64,000 bases of DNA. It comes from Thermoplasmata archaeon. GTDB lineage: Archaea; Thermoplasmatota; Thermoplasmata; Lutacidiplasmatales; UBA184. The DNA lies in the NCBI GenBank assembly GCA_021802125.1, contig JAKAAX010000003.1, forward strand, positions 1-64,000. The letters are read 5' to 3'. The notes beneath the pieces are model-generated. The model searched no databases. It had not been told where the DNA came from and was given only the letters and a program-made list of their open reading frames with translations. A program made the position numbers and the translations under genes. Position 1 is the first letter of the stretch. Each line of letters begins with the position of its first letter. Positions 41,773-49,789 of this stretch are shown here, piece after piece.

Positions 41773-43299
41773 ATGCAGTGGACCGTGGAACGTAAGGACG
41801 CCTGGGAGACCGATGCGGACGTTGTCCTCGTGGGGCTCCTGGAGGCCGACAAGGACGCTCCCTTCCCCAAGTCCCTCGCGGCGGACGACGCCCGGTCCGG
41901 TGGGGCCCTCGCGGCGGCCTGGACCCGGGGCGAGGTCCGGGGCAAGCGGGGAGAGATCACCGTGCTCACGCTCACGGGCGGGACCCGACGCCTCCTGGTC
42001 TTCGGGCTCGGCAAGGCCGAGCGCTACGGCGCGGAGGCCTGCCGTGTCGCCGGGGGCTTCGTGAGCAAGGCTCTCCGGGGCAAGGGTGGAAAGGTCGGAG
42101 CGGTCCGTGCGGCGTCGATCGCCGTCCGGCGCCTGGCCGTCCCCGACGCCCTCGCCGCGTTCGCGGACGGGGCGGAGCTCGCGAGCTACGAGTTCAAGCG
42201 CTACAAGACGACCCCGCGCCCTGCCCCCCTCGACAACCTGGTCGGGGCGCTGGGCAAGGAGCACGCGGCCGCGGCCGCTTCGGTCCGCAAGGCCCTGGAC
42301 CGGCAGCGGCTCATCACGGACAGCGTGCTCTGGTCCCGCGACATCGGGAACCTGGCCGCGGACACCGCCACGCCGGAGTTCCTGGCCGAACAGGCCCTCT
42401 CGCTCGGGAAGGAGTTCGGGCTCAAGGTGACGGTCTTCGACGAGAAGCAGCTCGAGGAGATGGGCTGCGGAGGGATCCTCGCCGTCGGGGGCGGGTCCAC
42501 CCACCACCCGCCGAGGATGATCGCCATCGAGTACGCGGGGAAGGGGGCAAGGCCCCCCAAGACCGTGGCGCTCGTGGGGAAGGGGATCACCTTCGACTCG
42601 GGAGGGATCTCGATCAAGCCCGCCCTTGCCATGGCGGAGATGAAGTTCGACAAGAGCGGGGCCGTCGCGGTCCTCGCCACGATGCGGGCGGTGGCCCAGC
42701 TCAAGGTCGCCCCCCGCGTGGTGGGGGTCATGTGCTGCGCCGAGAACGTCCCGAGCGGTACCGCCTACCGCCCCGGCGACGTCGTTCGCACCTTCGGAGG
42801 CAAGACCATCGAGGTGCTGAACACCGATGCCGAGGGGCGTGTAGTACTCTCTGACGGGCTCTCCTGGGTGAACGCGACCCACAAGCCGAACGAGATCATC
42901 GACCTCGCGACCCTCACGGGCGCCTGCGTCGTCGCGCTCGGCTACGACAACGCGGGGCTCATGGCCACCGACGACCGGCTCGCGGCGGAGCTGCTGAAGG
43001 CCTCCAGCGCCTCGGGGGAACCCCTCTGGCGCATGCCGGTCACCTCGCTCCACCACGAGATGGTGAAGAGCGAGGTCGCGGACGTGAGGAACTCCACGGA
43101 GTCCCCACCCGCCGGGGCCCTCACCGCGGCCGCCTTCCTGTCGGCCTTCGTGGGAGACACGCCCTGGGCCCACCTCGACATCGCGGGCACCGCCTACGTC
43201 AGCGGGGCCGGGGCCCGGTTCGCACCTCCCTACAACCCTGGAGGGTTCAACGGGTTCGGGATCCGTCTCCTCTGCCGCTACCTCAGCGGCATGGGCTGA
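41773..43299 (+). CDS. pepA: Leucyl aminopeptidase, M17 family
   Basis: 508 residues. Removes N-terminal residues from peptides using two divalent metals. The N-terminal macro-like domain (1-165) contains the typical VFGLGKAERY. The catalytic domain has LVGKGITFDSGGISIKP (near 267; Lys and Asp metal/catalytic residues) and NTDAEGRVVLSDGL (near 351). The normal size and complete motif set suggest an active hexameric enzyme finishing the degradation of proteasome products. Own promoter; no operon partner. Confidence 0.95.
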   Translation: MQWTVERKDAWETDADVVLVGLLEADKDAPFPKSLAADDARSGGALAAAWTRGEVRGKRGEITVLTLTGGTRRLLVFGLGKAERYGAEACRVAGGFVSKALRGKGGKVGAVRAASIAVRRLAVPDALAAFADGAELASYEFKRYKTTPRPAPLDNLVGALGKEHAAAAASVRKALDRQRLITDSVLWSRDIGNLAADTATPEFLAEQALSLGKEFGLKVTVFDEKQLEEMGCGGILAVGGGSTHHPPRMIAIEYAGKGARPPKTVALVGKGITFDSGGISIKPALAMAEMKFDKSGAVAVLATMRAVAQLKVAPRVVGVMCCAENVPSGTAYRPGDVVRTFGGKTIEVLNTDAEGRVVLSDGLSWVNATHKPNEIIDLATLTGACVVALGYDNAGLMATDDRLAAELLKASSASGEPLWRMPVTSLHHEMVKSEVADVRNSTESPPAGALTAAAFLSAFVGDTPWAHLDIAGTAYVSGAGARFAPPYNPGGFNGFGIRLLCRYLSGMG

Positions 43300-43488
43300 G
43301 CCCTCGGTCCGACCCGACTCCCCCCCCGACCCCCCTTCGCCTCCCCCCCAGTCCGCCCCAAACCCCCATCGCCCCCCGAGAAGGTCCGGGGAACGGAATG
43401 GGGTGGGGGGGACCTGGCCAAACTCCCATTTGGCCAGCCGTCGGCAGATTGAGGTAGGGGGTTTTGTTGCATCCCTCGAGGCAAGGCC

Positions 43489-43920
43489 ATGCGTCTGGAG
43501 AAGATCGGTAAGATCGAGCTCACCTACACCGACATCGACGTGGAGTTCCCCTTCAAGGAAGGGGGGCAGGTCTACGGGACCCTCACCGGGTCGCTCGAGG
43601 TGGGAGACCTTCGAGGGGCGTTGAACGCGACCAACCTTGCCCGACAGCGGCCGGACGACCAGTTCACCCCCGCCCTTCGCGGGATCCTCAAGACCCCGGA
43701 GGGCGAGTACGCCTACTTCACCATGGACGGGCTCTCAATCCTCGACGCGGCGGCGAAGCCGCCCCGGAGGATCGTGACCACCACCCTCACCCTGTGGTCC
43801 GTCGACCCGAGACTGAAGCCCTGGAACGATGTCCTGCTCCTGACCGAGATGGTCGGGGGAAAGACGGGAAAGAGCTGGGGCGTCCACGGCTCGGTCTATC
43901 GCTGCATCCCGGAACTGTAG
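43489..43920 (+). CDS. Small beta-rich protein, possibly DUF3237-like
   Basis: 143 residues with no signal or membrane segment. The pattern YGTLTGSLEVGDLRGALNATN, then LRGILKTPEGEYAYFTMDGLSI and VTTTLTLWSVDPRLKPWND, resembles the small lipocalin-like barrel of DUF3237 (UPF0311) proteins, but I am not certain. Function of that family is not established. The region upstream (43300-43488) is unusually C-rich on the plus strand. It is convergent with herA, 41 bp apart. Confidence 0.55.
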   Translation: MRLEKIGKIELTYTDIDVEFPFKEGGQVYGTLTGSLEVGDLRGALNATNLARQRPDDQFTPALRGILKTPEGEYAYFTMDGLSILDAAAKPPRRIVTTTLTLWSVDPRLKPWNDVLLLTEMVGGKTGKSWGVHGSVYRCIPEL

Positions 43921-43961
43921 GGTAGGCCGCACGCCTCGCCTGGCATCGAGGGGGCCCCGGC

Positions 43962-45425
43962 TCACGAGGCCGGGACCACCTTCACCGACTCGCCGCCGTG
44001 GCGGCTGGCCCGGGGCCGCACCTCGCAGAAGAGGGGGGTCTGGAACCCGCCTCCCGTGACCAGGCACGTCCCGATGGGGAGCCCCTGGATGATCTCGGTC
44101 ATCCCGTCGGTCAGCCCTTCGATGCTCTGGGCGATGGCGCGAACGTCCAGGGGATTGGTCACCTGCAGGATGAGCTGCGTTGCGCACTGGGAGAGGACGC
44201 TCTTGTCCACGCGCGCCGGGCGCTGGCTCACGACGCACATGCCGAGCCCGAACTTCCTCCCCTCGCTGGCGATGGTCTTGAGGATCCTGGAGCAGAGGGC
44301 CTGGCCCTGCTGAGGGCAGAAGTTGTGGGCCTCCTCCAGGACCATGAAGAGGGGAGGGATCTTCCCCCGCTTCCGCTGCTCGAAGAAGCTCGTCGCGATC
44401 CGCGTCACGATGAGCTCCTGGACGTCGGGGGCGGACCCCCGCAGGTTGATGATCGTCATCTTGCCGGGGGAGACGAGCTCGGAGAGGCTCGTCCCCCGGG
44501 GGGCGAGCAGGTGGGTCTCGTCGACGTACTCGAGCCTCTCGGCGATGGCCTCCAGCAGCGGCGAGCGCTCCTCCCCGTGCCGGGCGGCCTGGATGAGGTC
44601 CCGGACCGTGTACTCCGGGTTGTCCACCGCCACCCGGTCCAGGAGCGCCTTCATCGGCGCGACGAACCCGCGGACGTTGGTGATCCCCATGAAAAGGAGC
44701 AGTTCCCGGGCGTCCAGGTGGCCCAGCGAGAAGGTGAGGGGCTTCGCCTCGGGGTTGAGGTTCGTGTCGGGGGAGAACTCCTGGACCTGGTCGCGGAACC
44801 CCTGGGCGTCGATGCCGAAGCGCGCGTGCTCGCGGGGGGCGTGCTCGGACCGGTAGCGGATCGAGCCGTACTCCCCGTGCGGGTCGATGATGACGCAGGT
44901 GACCTTGTGCTTCAGGAACTCCTCGAGGAGGACCCCGACCAGGTAGCTCTTCCCGCCGCCGGTCTTGGAGAGCACGCTCACGTGCCGCTGGCAGAGGGCG
45001 TTGATGTCGAGCTCGACCTTCAGGTCGTGGTTCCTGAGGAGCCCCAGGTAGGCCGAGGAGCCCCCGTTGCTCTTGAGCCCCAGGACCTGGGCGATCAGGG
45101 GCTCGTCGGCCCGGTACACCGGCGAACCCGGACGGAACGGGATCTGGGGCACCCTCACGATGGGACCCTCGCGGTACCCGAGGATCACCGAGCGTCCGAA
45201 GAAGGTCTCCTCGACCGGCACCGCGTCCCCGTGGGCCAGGCGGTTGGCCTTCTCGAGGTTGAGGTCGCTCCGGCGCTCGACGTCGTCCAGCTGGCAGAGG
45301 ACCGCCCGCTTCGACTCGTCGACGACCGCCAGGTACTCGCCCCGTTCGAGGGGGCGCGCGAGCGTGAGACGGAAGGTCCCGAGACCGACGTCGCCAAAGA
45401 TCCGGCCGACCTCCTCGGCGGGCAT
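43962..45425 (-). CDS. herA: HerA-type DNA helicase/translocase
   Basis: About 487 residues. A hexameric FtsK/HerA ATPase that works with NurA nuclease and Mre11-Rad50 in end resection in archaea. The N-terminal HAS barrel is followed by Walker A KTGGGKSYLVGVLLEEF (near 155), IIDPHGEY, Walker B FMVLEEAHNF (near 360) and a closing arginine-finger region (CVVSQRPARVDKSVLSQC). No nurA, mre11 or rad50 lies in this window, so the usual operon is split. ATG 45425 has GAGGAG 9 nt upstream; GTG 45431 is the alternative. Confidence 0.9.
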   Translation of the reverse strand: MPAEEVGRIFGDVGLGTFRLTLARPLERGEYLAVVDESKRAVLCQLDDVERRSDLNLEKANRLAHGDAVPVEETFFGRSVILGYREGPIVRVPQIPFRPGSPVYRADEPLIAQVLGLKSNGGSSAYLGLLRNHDLKVELDINALCQRHVSVLSKTGGGKSYLVGVLLEEFLKHKVTCVIIDPHGEYGSIRYRSEHAPREHARFGIDAQGFRDQVQEFSPDTNLNPEAKPLTFSLGHLDARELLLFMGITNVRGFVAPMKALLDRVAVDNPEYTVRDLIQAARHGEERSPLLEAIAERLEYVDETHLLAPRGTSLSELVSPGKMTIINLRGSAPDVQELIVTRIATSFFEQRKRGKIPPLFMVLEEAHNFCPQQGQALCSRILKTIASEGRKFGLGMCVVSQRPARVDKSVLSQCATQLILQVTNPLDVRAIAQSIEGLTDGMTEIIQGLPIGTCLVTGGGFQTPLFCEVRPRASRHGGESVKVVPAS

Positions 45426-45583
45426 CGCCACGGTCTCCTCACTCGCGGGGCGCGAAAAAGGGTTCCGCTTTCTCTCGAGCCAGGTCGCTCGAGGGGGCGG
45501 AGGGCCGGTGGAGCTTCCCGGTGACCCCTCCGCGGCCTCTTCGCGGCGAGGGGAGGCGGTCGCCTCCGCCCGTTGCGCTACGC

Positions 45584-45593
45584 CTTTATACTC
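45584..45593 (+). promoter_or_regulatory. TATA box for the coiled-coil gene
   Basis: CTTTATACTC about 68 bp before the ATG at 45656, leaving a leader near 45 nt in the herA divergent region. Confidence 0.5.
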
Positions 45594-45655
45594 TCGGTGT
45601 CAGGAGGCCCTGCGCTGTTTTCGTCTCGGCGCGAGCCTTGCCGGGCGCGGTGTGA

Positions 45656-46513
45656 ATGGCCGACGCGATCGAAGAACTCGAAAAGAAGAGGGCCGAGTGC
45701 AACACCCGTGCTGATGAGCACCGGGCGAAGCGTGACAGGCTGAACGCGGAGGCCCATCAGTGGGCCGACAAGCGAGCCGCGGTCGTTGACGAGCTCCGGG
45801 CCAAGAGCGCGGAGGCCCAGGACCACCGCCGGATGCGGGACCAGCTCAACGAGGGGGTCCGAGAGGCGAAGCGGGCCCGGGAAGAGGCGAACCGCAAGGC
45901 CGACATGATGGCCGAGAAGGTCTCCGAGCTGAAGCGCACGCACGCTCCTCGGACGAACGGGCCGCCGGTCTGGCGGATGCGGAAGGAGCTCAAGGAGCTC
46001 GAGTTCCGCCACATGACGAGCTCCCTCACGAAGGACGCCGAGCTCCGGCTCATCGCCGACATGCAGCGGCTCCAGAAGGAGATCAAGTCCCAGGACGACC
46101 AGCTCCGGAAGGACCCCGAGGTGGAGTCGGCCCTCAAGGAGGCCGAGCAGGCCCGGGAAGAGGCCGAGTCGTGCCACAAGGCCGTGGAGGACCTCGCGGT
46201 GAGGGCCCAGAAGGAGCACGAGTCGATGGTCCTTCTCTTCGAGGAGGTGGACCGCCTCCGTCGGGATGCCGACGAGGTGCACCAGAAGCTCGTCGAGGTC
46301 AAGACGGCCAGCGACGACGAGCACAAGGCCGCGATGGCGGCGATCGAGGAGGTGCGCGACCTCGAGAAGATGCTCTACGCTGCGAAGACGAAGAGCGGGA
46401 TCCCGGTGGCCCCTCTCGAGCCGCCGAAGGAGGAGGACCTCTTCGCGCGGTTCAGGAAGGGCGGGAAGATCTCCACCGAGGACATGCTCGCCCTCCAGAA
46501 GAGCGCGCGCTGA
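45656..46513 (+). CDS. Archaeal coiled-coil protein (COG1340-like)
   Basis: 285 residues, almost entirely charged heptad-type helix (for example EELEKKRAECNTRADEHRAK and KEAEQAREEAES). A short break with WRMRKELKELEFRHMTSSL near 105-125 is characteristic of the COG1340 coiled-coil group, sometimes mislabelled as a phosphatase in databases. The tail EEDLFARFRKGGKISTEDML matches the group's ending. The role is unknown; a scaffold or cytoskeletal function is inferred. It is 72 bp upstream of the V4R gene, which has its own promoter. Confidence 0.75.
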   Translation: MADAIEELEKKRAECNTRADEHRAKRDRLNAEAHQWADKRAAVVDELRAKSAEAQDHRRMRDQLNEGVREAKRAREEANRKADMMAEKVSELKRTHAPRTNGPPVWRMRKELKELEFRHMTSSLTKDAELRLIADMQRLQKEIKSQDDQLRKDPEVESALKEAEQAREEAESCHKAVEDLAVRAQKEHESMVLLFEEVDRLRRDADEVHQKLVEVKTASDDEHKAAMAAIEEVRDLEKMLYAAKTKSGIPVAPLEPPKEEDLFARFRKGGKISTEDMLALQKSAR

Positions 46514-46550
46514 GCGCCCCTCTCGGCGGGCGCTCGGCCCCTGACCGGGA

Positions 46551-46560
46551 GTTTATATTC
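46551..46560 (+). promoter_or_regulatory. TATA box for the V4R-roadblock pair
   Basis: GTTTATATTC centred about 30 bp before the ATG at 46586; almost leaderless. Among the strongest TATA boxes of the window. Confidence 0.65.
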
Positions 46561-46585
46561 ACGGGCAGGGTGGGCACGCCGTCCG

Positions 46586-46987
46586 ATGCGGTGGGTCAGG
46601 ATCAGCCAGACCGAACTGGCGAAGATCAAGGACCTCTACGAGGGGGTCATGTCGCACGCCTGCCACGGCCTTTTCTTTCGGGAGGGGGCGGTCCTCGGGA
46701 GCGACCTTGCCGAGCAAGGGCTCAAGAACCGGGAGAGGTACTTCCCCACCGTCGCCGATATCCTTAAGGAGAGGGGATGGGTCGAGGATATTCAGTTCTC
46801 GGAGAAGGCGGTTACCGTCCGGGGTAGTGTGGAGGTCGTACAAAGTGACATTCCGACATGCCACCGCCTCCGCGGTATCATCCGAGAGGTCTATGAGCGC
46901 CAGAAGGGCAATCGGGTGAATTGCACCGAAGAGCAGTGTGCAAGTCTGGGTAAGGACGCCTGTCAGTTTCGTATCGAGGAGATGTAA
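46586..46987 (+). CDS. V4R domain protein
   Basis: 133 residues forming one V4R (4-vinyl reductase-like) small-ligand or redox sensor domain. The closing motif is clear: CHRLRGIIREVYERQKG, then NCTEEQCASLGKDACQFRIEE, with five cysteines in the last 40 residues that may bind metal or a hydrophobic ligand. A further cysteine, SHACHGLFFREG, lies near residue 26. It is followed after 18 bp by a roadblock/LC7 gene, with GGGAGGAAAACGAGAG between, so the two are co-expressed. Confidence 0.85.
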   Translation: MRWVRISQTELAKIKDLYEGVMSHACHGLFFREGAVLGSDLAEQGLKNRERYFPTVADILKERGWVEDIQFSEKAVTVRGSVEVVQSDIPTCHRLRGIIREVYERQKGNRVNCTEEQCASLGKDACQFRIEEM

Positions 46988-47005
46988 GGGAGGAAAACGA
47001 GAGAG

Positions 47006-47368
47006 ATGATGGCAGCGGCGGGAAATGTGGGCGCGGTCATCAAGGACCTGAAGGCCCGGATCGGAGCGGTAGCGAGCGCGCTCGTCTCTCGGGATGGGCT
47101 GGTACTGTACGCGGACGTGCCTGCGGGGGTCTACACCGAGACCTTCGCGATCATGTGCGCCACCATCCTCGGGGCGGCGGCGACCGCCAATACGGAGCTG
47201 AACCGCTCTCCACCGGAGCGGATCATCATCGAAGGAGCAGATTCCAAGACCGTCGTTGTCGGGAGCGGGAAGAAGGCGCTCCTGGTGGCCGTGGTCGACC
47301 AGAACCAGGACACGAAGCGTGTCCTGGACGAGGTCGTCAAGGTCGCCGAGATGGTCAAGACGAGCTAG
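47006..47368 (+). CDS. Roadblock/LC7 domain protein (MglB-like)
   Basis: 120 residues: VIKDLKARIGAVASALVSRDGLVLYADV, then ERIIIEGADSKTVVVGSGKKALLVAVVDQ and a terminal helix. In bacteria and eukaryotes such domains dimerise and regulate small Ras-like GTPases (MglB, LAMTOR) or dynein. No small GTPase gene is in the window. Transcribed with the V4R protein, which suggests a sensory unit where V4R reads a ligand and roadblock acts on a GTPase or a cytoskeletal partner. The gene stops in a convergent region with the GT2 gene. Confidence 0.88.
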   Translation: MMAAAGNVGAVIKDLKARIGAVASALVSRDGLVLYADVPAGVYTETFAIMCATILGAAATANTELNRSPPERIIIEGADSKTVVVGSGKKALLVAVVDQNQDTKRVLDEVVKVAEMVKTS

Positions 47369-47533
47369 ACCTCTCGGTCTTGCCCTCTGCCCCCGCGCGC
47401 TGGCCCTCGGGACCCGTTACTGGAGCGCGAGCGCTGCCCACCGCGCCGAGGCGTTAGAGGTCTCCTTCCTCACCCGTCACCTTCGGATACCGTAGGTGGG
47501 CGGGAGACCGCCCTTCGAGCTCCGAGCCGGACC

Positions 47534-48433
47534 TCAGGCTCGGCGGGGCTTCTTCCCCCCCCTTGACGGGGCGGGGATCTCGACATTCTCGGGGGGGATC
47601 CTTCCCGGGGTCTGGCTCACGGTGACGAGGCGGGTGAAGTACCCCACGAGCGCCGCCGCGAGCCTCGCGTAGGCGAGGGGGGTCGCCTGGGTCCGGAGCA
47701 TCCGGCGGTACTGGTAGTTGGCCCAGAGCTGGCCGTGCTTCTCGGTCAGCTGCTTCCTCCCGTAGCCGTTCCAGAAGGCCTGGAGGAGGAAGCGCGGCAC
47801 GGTGTCCCGGGTCCGATGCAGGACGACCGCCCCCGGCAGGTAGCGGATGCTCGCTCCCGAGCGCACCGCCCGAAGGTTGAGGTCGATGTCCTCCGCGGTG
47901 ATGAACCTCCCGTCGAAGCCTCCCAGGCGGAGGAACATCTCGCGGCGGTAGGCGAGGTTGCAGGAGGGATAGGTCACGTCGACCCCGCTCTGAAGGAGCT
48001 CGACGCGCTCGAGCTGCTGGAACGCCCGGGGGCCCTCGACCACGGTCCGCCCGGCGAGGACGCACGCCGGGGCGAAGCCCTTCCTCAGTTCGGTGAGCCA
48101 GTTCGGGTCCGCCTTGCAGTCGCCGTCGATGAACGCGACCCATTCCCCCCGCGAGGCCTCCACGGCCACGTTGCGGCCCTTCCCGCGGTGTCCCCGCTGC
48201 TGGAACGCCCGGATCAGCGAAGGATAGCGGAGCGCGAACTCCTGGGCGATCTCCCAGGTACGATCATCCGAGAATGCGTCGACGACAACGATCTCGAACG
48301 GAGGGGTCTGGACGAGCAGGCTGTCCAGAAGAGCGGCGAGATGCCGCTCCTCGTTGCGGACAGTGAGGGCGATGGAAACGAAGGGTGGCTCGTCCTTCCT
48401 ATCTGCCTGCAAGCTCCATGACCACCACGTCAC
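47534..48433 (-). CDS. Family 2 glycosyltransferase
   Basis: About 299 residues. The GT-A fold begins VSIALTVRNEERHLAALLDSLL, has FEIVVVDAFSDDRTWEIAQEF, the metal-binding FIDGDC (near 102) and the acceptor-side ITAEDIDLNLRAVRSG. The last 60 residues have a partly hydrophobic helix (LAYARLAAALVGYFT), possibly a membrane contact. The donor is unknown. The start (GTG 48433) lies within the PRC-barrel gene, overlapping by 35 nt; TTG 48412 is the alternative. A role in decorating surface proteins is a reasonable inference. Confidence 0.88.
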   Translation of the reverse strand: MTWWSWSLQADRKDEPPFVSIALTVRNEERHLAALLDSLLVQTPPFEIVVVDAFSDDRTWEIAQEFALRYPSLIRAFQQRGHRGKGRNVAVEASRGEWVAFIDGDCKADPNWLTELRKGFAPACVLAGRTVVEGPRAFQQLERVELLQSGVDVTYPSCNLAYRREMFLRLGGFDGRFITAEDIDLNLRAVRSGASIRYLPGAVVLHRTRDTVPRFLLQAFWNGYGRKQLTEKHGQLWANYQYRRMLRTQATPLAYARLAAALVGYFTRLVTVSQTPGRIPPENVEIPAPSRGGKKPRRA

Positions 48434-48644
48434 GGACCGCCCGCATGCTCTTGAAGGGGAGGATAAGGCGGCCGTCGCCGTCCGTCTGGAACAGGCGGGC
48501 GTCGACCTCGTTGTGGGGCATCACGAGGACGTGATGGATGTTACCGGTGGAAGTGTCCATGACGAAGTTGTCGATGAACCCGAGGATGTCGCCCTCGTTG
48601 GTCATCACCGTCTTGCCCCGGAGCTCTGAGAAGAACTTGCGCAT
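48399..48644 (-). CDS. PRC-barrel domain protein
   Basis: 81 residues forming a single small barrel: LRGKTVMTNEGDILGFIDNF, then TGNIHHVLVMP and RLILPFKSMRAVRDVVVM. In haloarchaea some PRC-barrel proteins (CdpB) bind SepF at the division site; whether this one does is unknown, although sepF is 7 kb away. Others bind RNA (RimM) or photosynthetic complexes. A TATA box CTTAATTAG lies about 44 bp upstream. It overlaps the following glycosyltransferase gene. Confidence 0.8.
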   Translation of the reverse strand: MRKFFSELRGKTVMTNEGDILGFIDNFVMDTSTGNIHHVLVMPHNEVDARLFQTDGDGRLILPFKSMRAVRDVVVMELAGR

Positions 48645-48683
48645 GAGTCTGGCCTCTCTCGAGGAAAGCCGAGCGGTCTGAGG

Positions 48684-48692
48684 CTAATTAAG
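48684..48692 (-). promoter_or_regulatory. TATA box for PRC-barrel/GT2 operon
   Basis: Minus-strand CTTAATTAG centred about 44 bp before the ATG at 48644. Confidence 0.55.
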
Positions 48693-48801
48693 CGTTTTCC
48701 TTCACTCGCATCTCGAGGGTGGAACACCCGTTCCTCGAGCGTGAGGGAGAGCCGGGCCCCAGGGGTCGGACAGTTCAAGGCAGAGTACGCTTGCGGGGAG
48801 C

Positions 48802-49437
48802 GTGGCGAGCGACGTGATCCTGCGGGACCTCCGCAGCAAGGACCGAGAGGACCTCATCCGGGGCTACCTCGATCTCTACCGCGAGCGGGAAGCGGGGGAG
48901 CCGATCGGGATCCTCCTGTTCACGACGCCGCCGCTCTGGGAGGAGGAGCTCAAGTGGTTCGAGAGCGTCCAGAGGTCCGTCGCCAGCGGCGCGAAGATCG
49001 TCGTGGTGGCCGAGGTGGACGGTCATGCCGTGGGACTCTGCGAGGCGACGCGTCACGGCCCATCCTCTCCGGACCATGAGTCGGCCCACGTGGCCGATCT
49101 CGGCATCCTCGTTCAGCGCGCCCACCGAGGGCACGGCGTCGGAGAGGCCCTCCTGCGCGAGGTCCTGGCCCGCTGCCGAGGGAAGTTCGAGATCGTCATC
49201 CTCTCCGTCTTCGCGGACAACGCTCGAGCGAAGCACCTCTATCGGAAGCTCGGCTTCCGCCCGTACGGTTCGCTCCCCGACGGGCTCAAGCGCGGGAAGA
49301 GCTACATCGACTCCGACCTGATGTACCTCGACCTTCGGAGCGCCACGCCCGAGGGCGCAACGAGAGGAAAATCCTCACGTAAGCTTAATAGGGGGACCCC
49401 AAGTGCCTCGGCTCCCTCGCCGATCCATGGTGGCTGA
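48802..49437 (+). CDS. GNAT-family N-acetyltransferase
   Basis: About 211 residues from GTG 48802 (GGGGAG upstream). The acetyl-CoA site is VQRAHRGHGVGEALLREVL (near 110), followed by LSVFADNARAKHLYRKLGFRPYG, both typical GNAT motifs. The substrate is unknown. The last 25 codons are poor and contain the L18e promoter and start codon (overlap 11 nt), so either the true protein is longer than its fold or the 3' end has drifted. Confidence 0.85.
   Translation: MASDVILRDLRSKDREDLIRGYLDLYREREAGEPIGILLFTTPPLWEEELKWFESVQRSVASGAKIVVVAEVDGHAVGLCEATRHGPSSPDHESAHVADLGILVQRAHRGHGVGEALLREVLARCRGKFEIVILSVFADNARAKHLYRKLGFRPYGSLPDGLKRGKSYIDSDLMYLDLRSATPEGATRGKSSRKLNRGTPSASAPSPIHGG
49383..49390 (+). promoter_or_regulatory. 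TATA box for the L18e-L13-S9-rpoN operon
   Basis: GCTTAATA, about 40 bp before the L18e ATG, inside the GNAT reading frame. Confidence 0.6.
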
Positions 49438-49789
49438 GAACAAGAACAATCCGGAGCTGCGCAAGCTCATCCGGCGGCTCCATCGCCACGGCCGCCAGGA
49501 GAGCGTGCCCCTCTGGATCGCAGCGGCAGAGCACTTGGACGGGTCGCGGCACTCTCGACGCCCGGTCAACGTCGGGCACTTGGAGCGCGTCGCCCATCCG
49601 AAAGAGATCCTGGTCGTCCCGACGAAGCTGCTCGCCGCGGGCAGGCTCCGCAAGCCTCTCACCGTCGCCGCTCTCGCCTACTCTCCCGGGGCCCGGGAGA
49701 AGGTCCTGGCCGCGGGCGGCACCGTCCTCTCTCTCGAGGAGATGCTCACGAAGCACGCGGATGCGAAGGGGGTGCGTCTCATTGCCTGA
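49427..49789 (+). CDS. rpl18e: 50S ribosomal protein L18e
   Basis: 120 residues, the usual size. Family marks are NPELRKLIRRLHRHGRQESVPLW, RRPVNVGHLERVA and VVPTKLLAAGRLRKPLTVAALAYS. First gene of the conserved archaeal cluster L18e-L13-S9-RpoN. The TGA overlaps the leader of the next gene. Confidence 0.95.
   Translation: MVAENKNNPELRKLIRRLHRHGRQESVPLWIAAAEHLDGSRHSRRPVNVGHLERVAHPKEILVVPTKLLAAGRLRKPLTVAALAYSPGAREKVLAAGGTVLSLEEMLTKHADAKGVRLIA

Noticed and set aside
47367..47463. 8-bp inverted repeat AGACCTCT...AGAGGTCT about 95 nt apart, tRNA-like in size
   Set aside because: No TTCRA-type T-loop, D-arm or anticodon stem is present; it overlaps the roadblock stop codon and may only be part of a convergent termination region.
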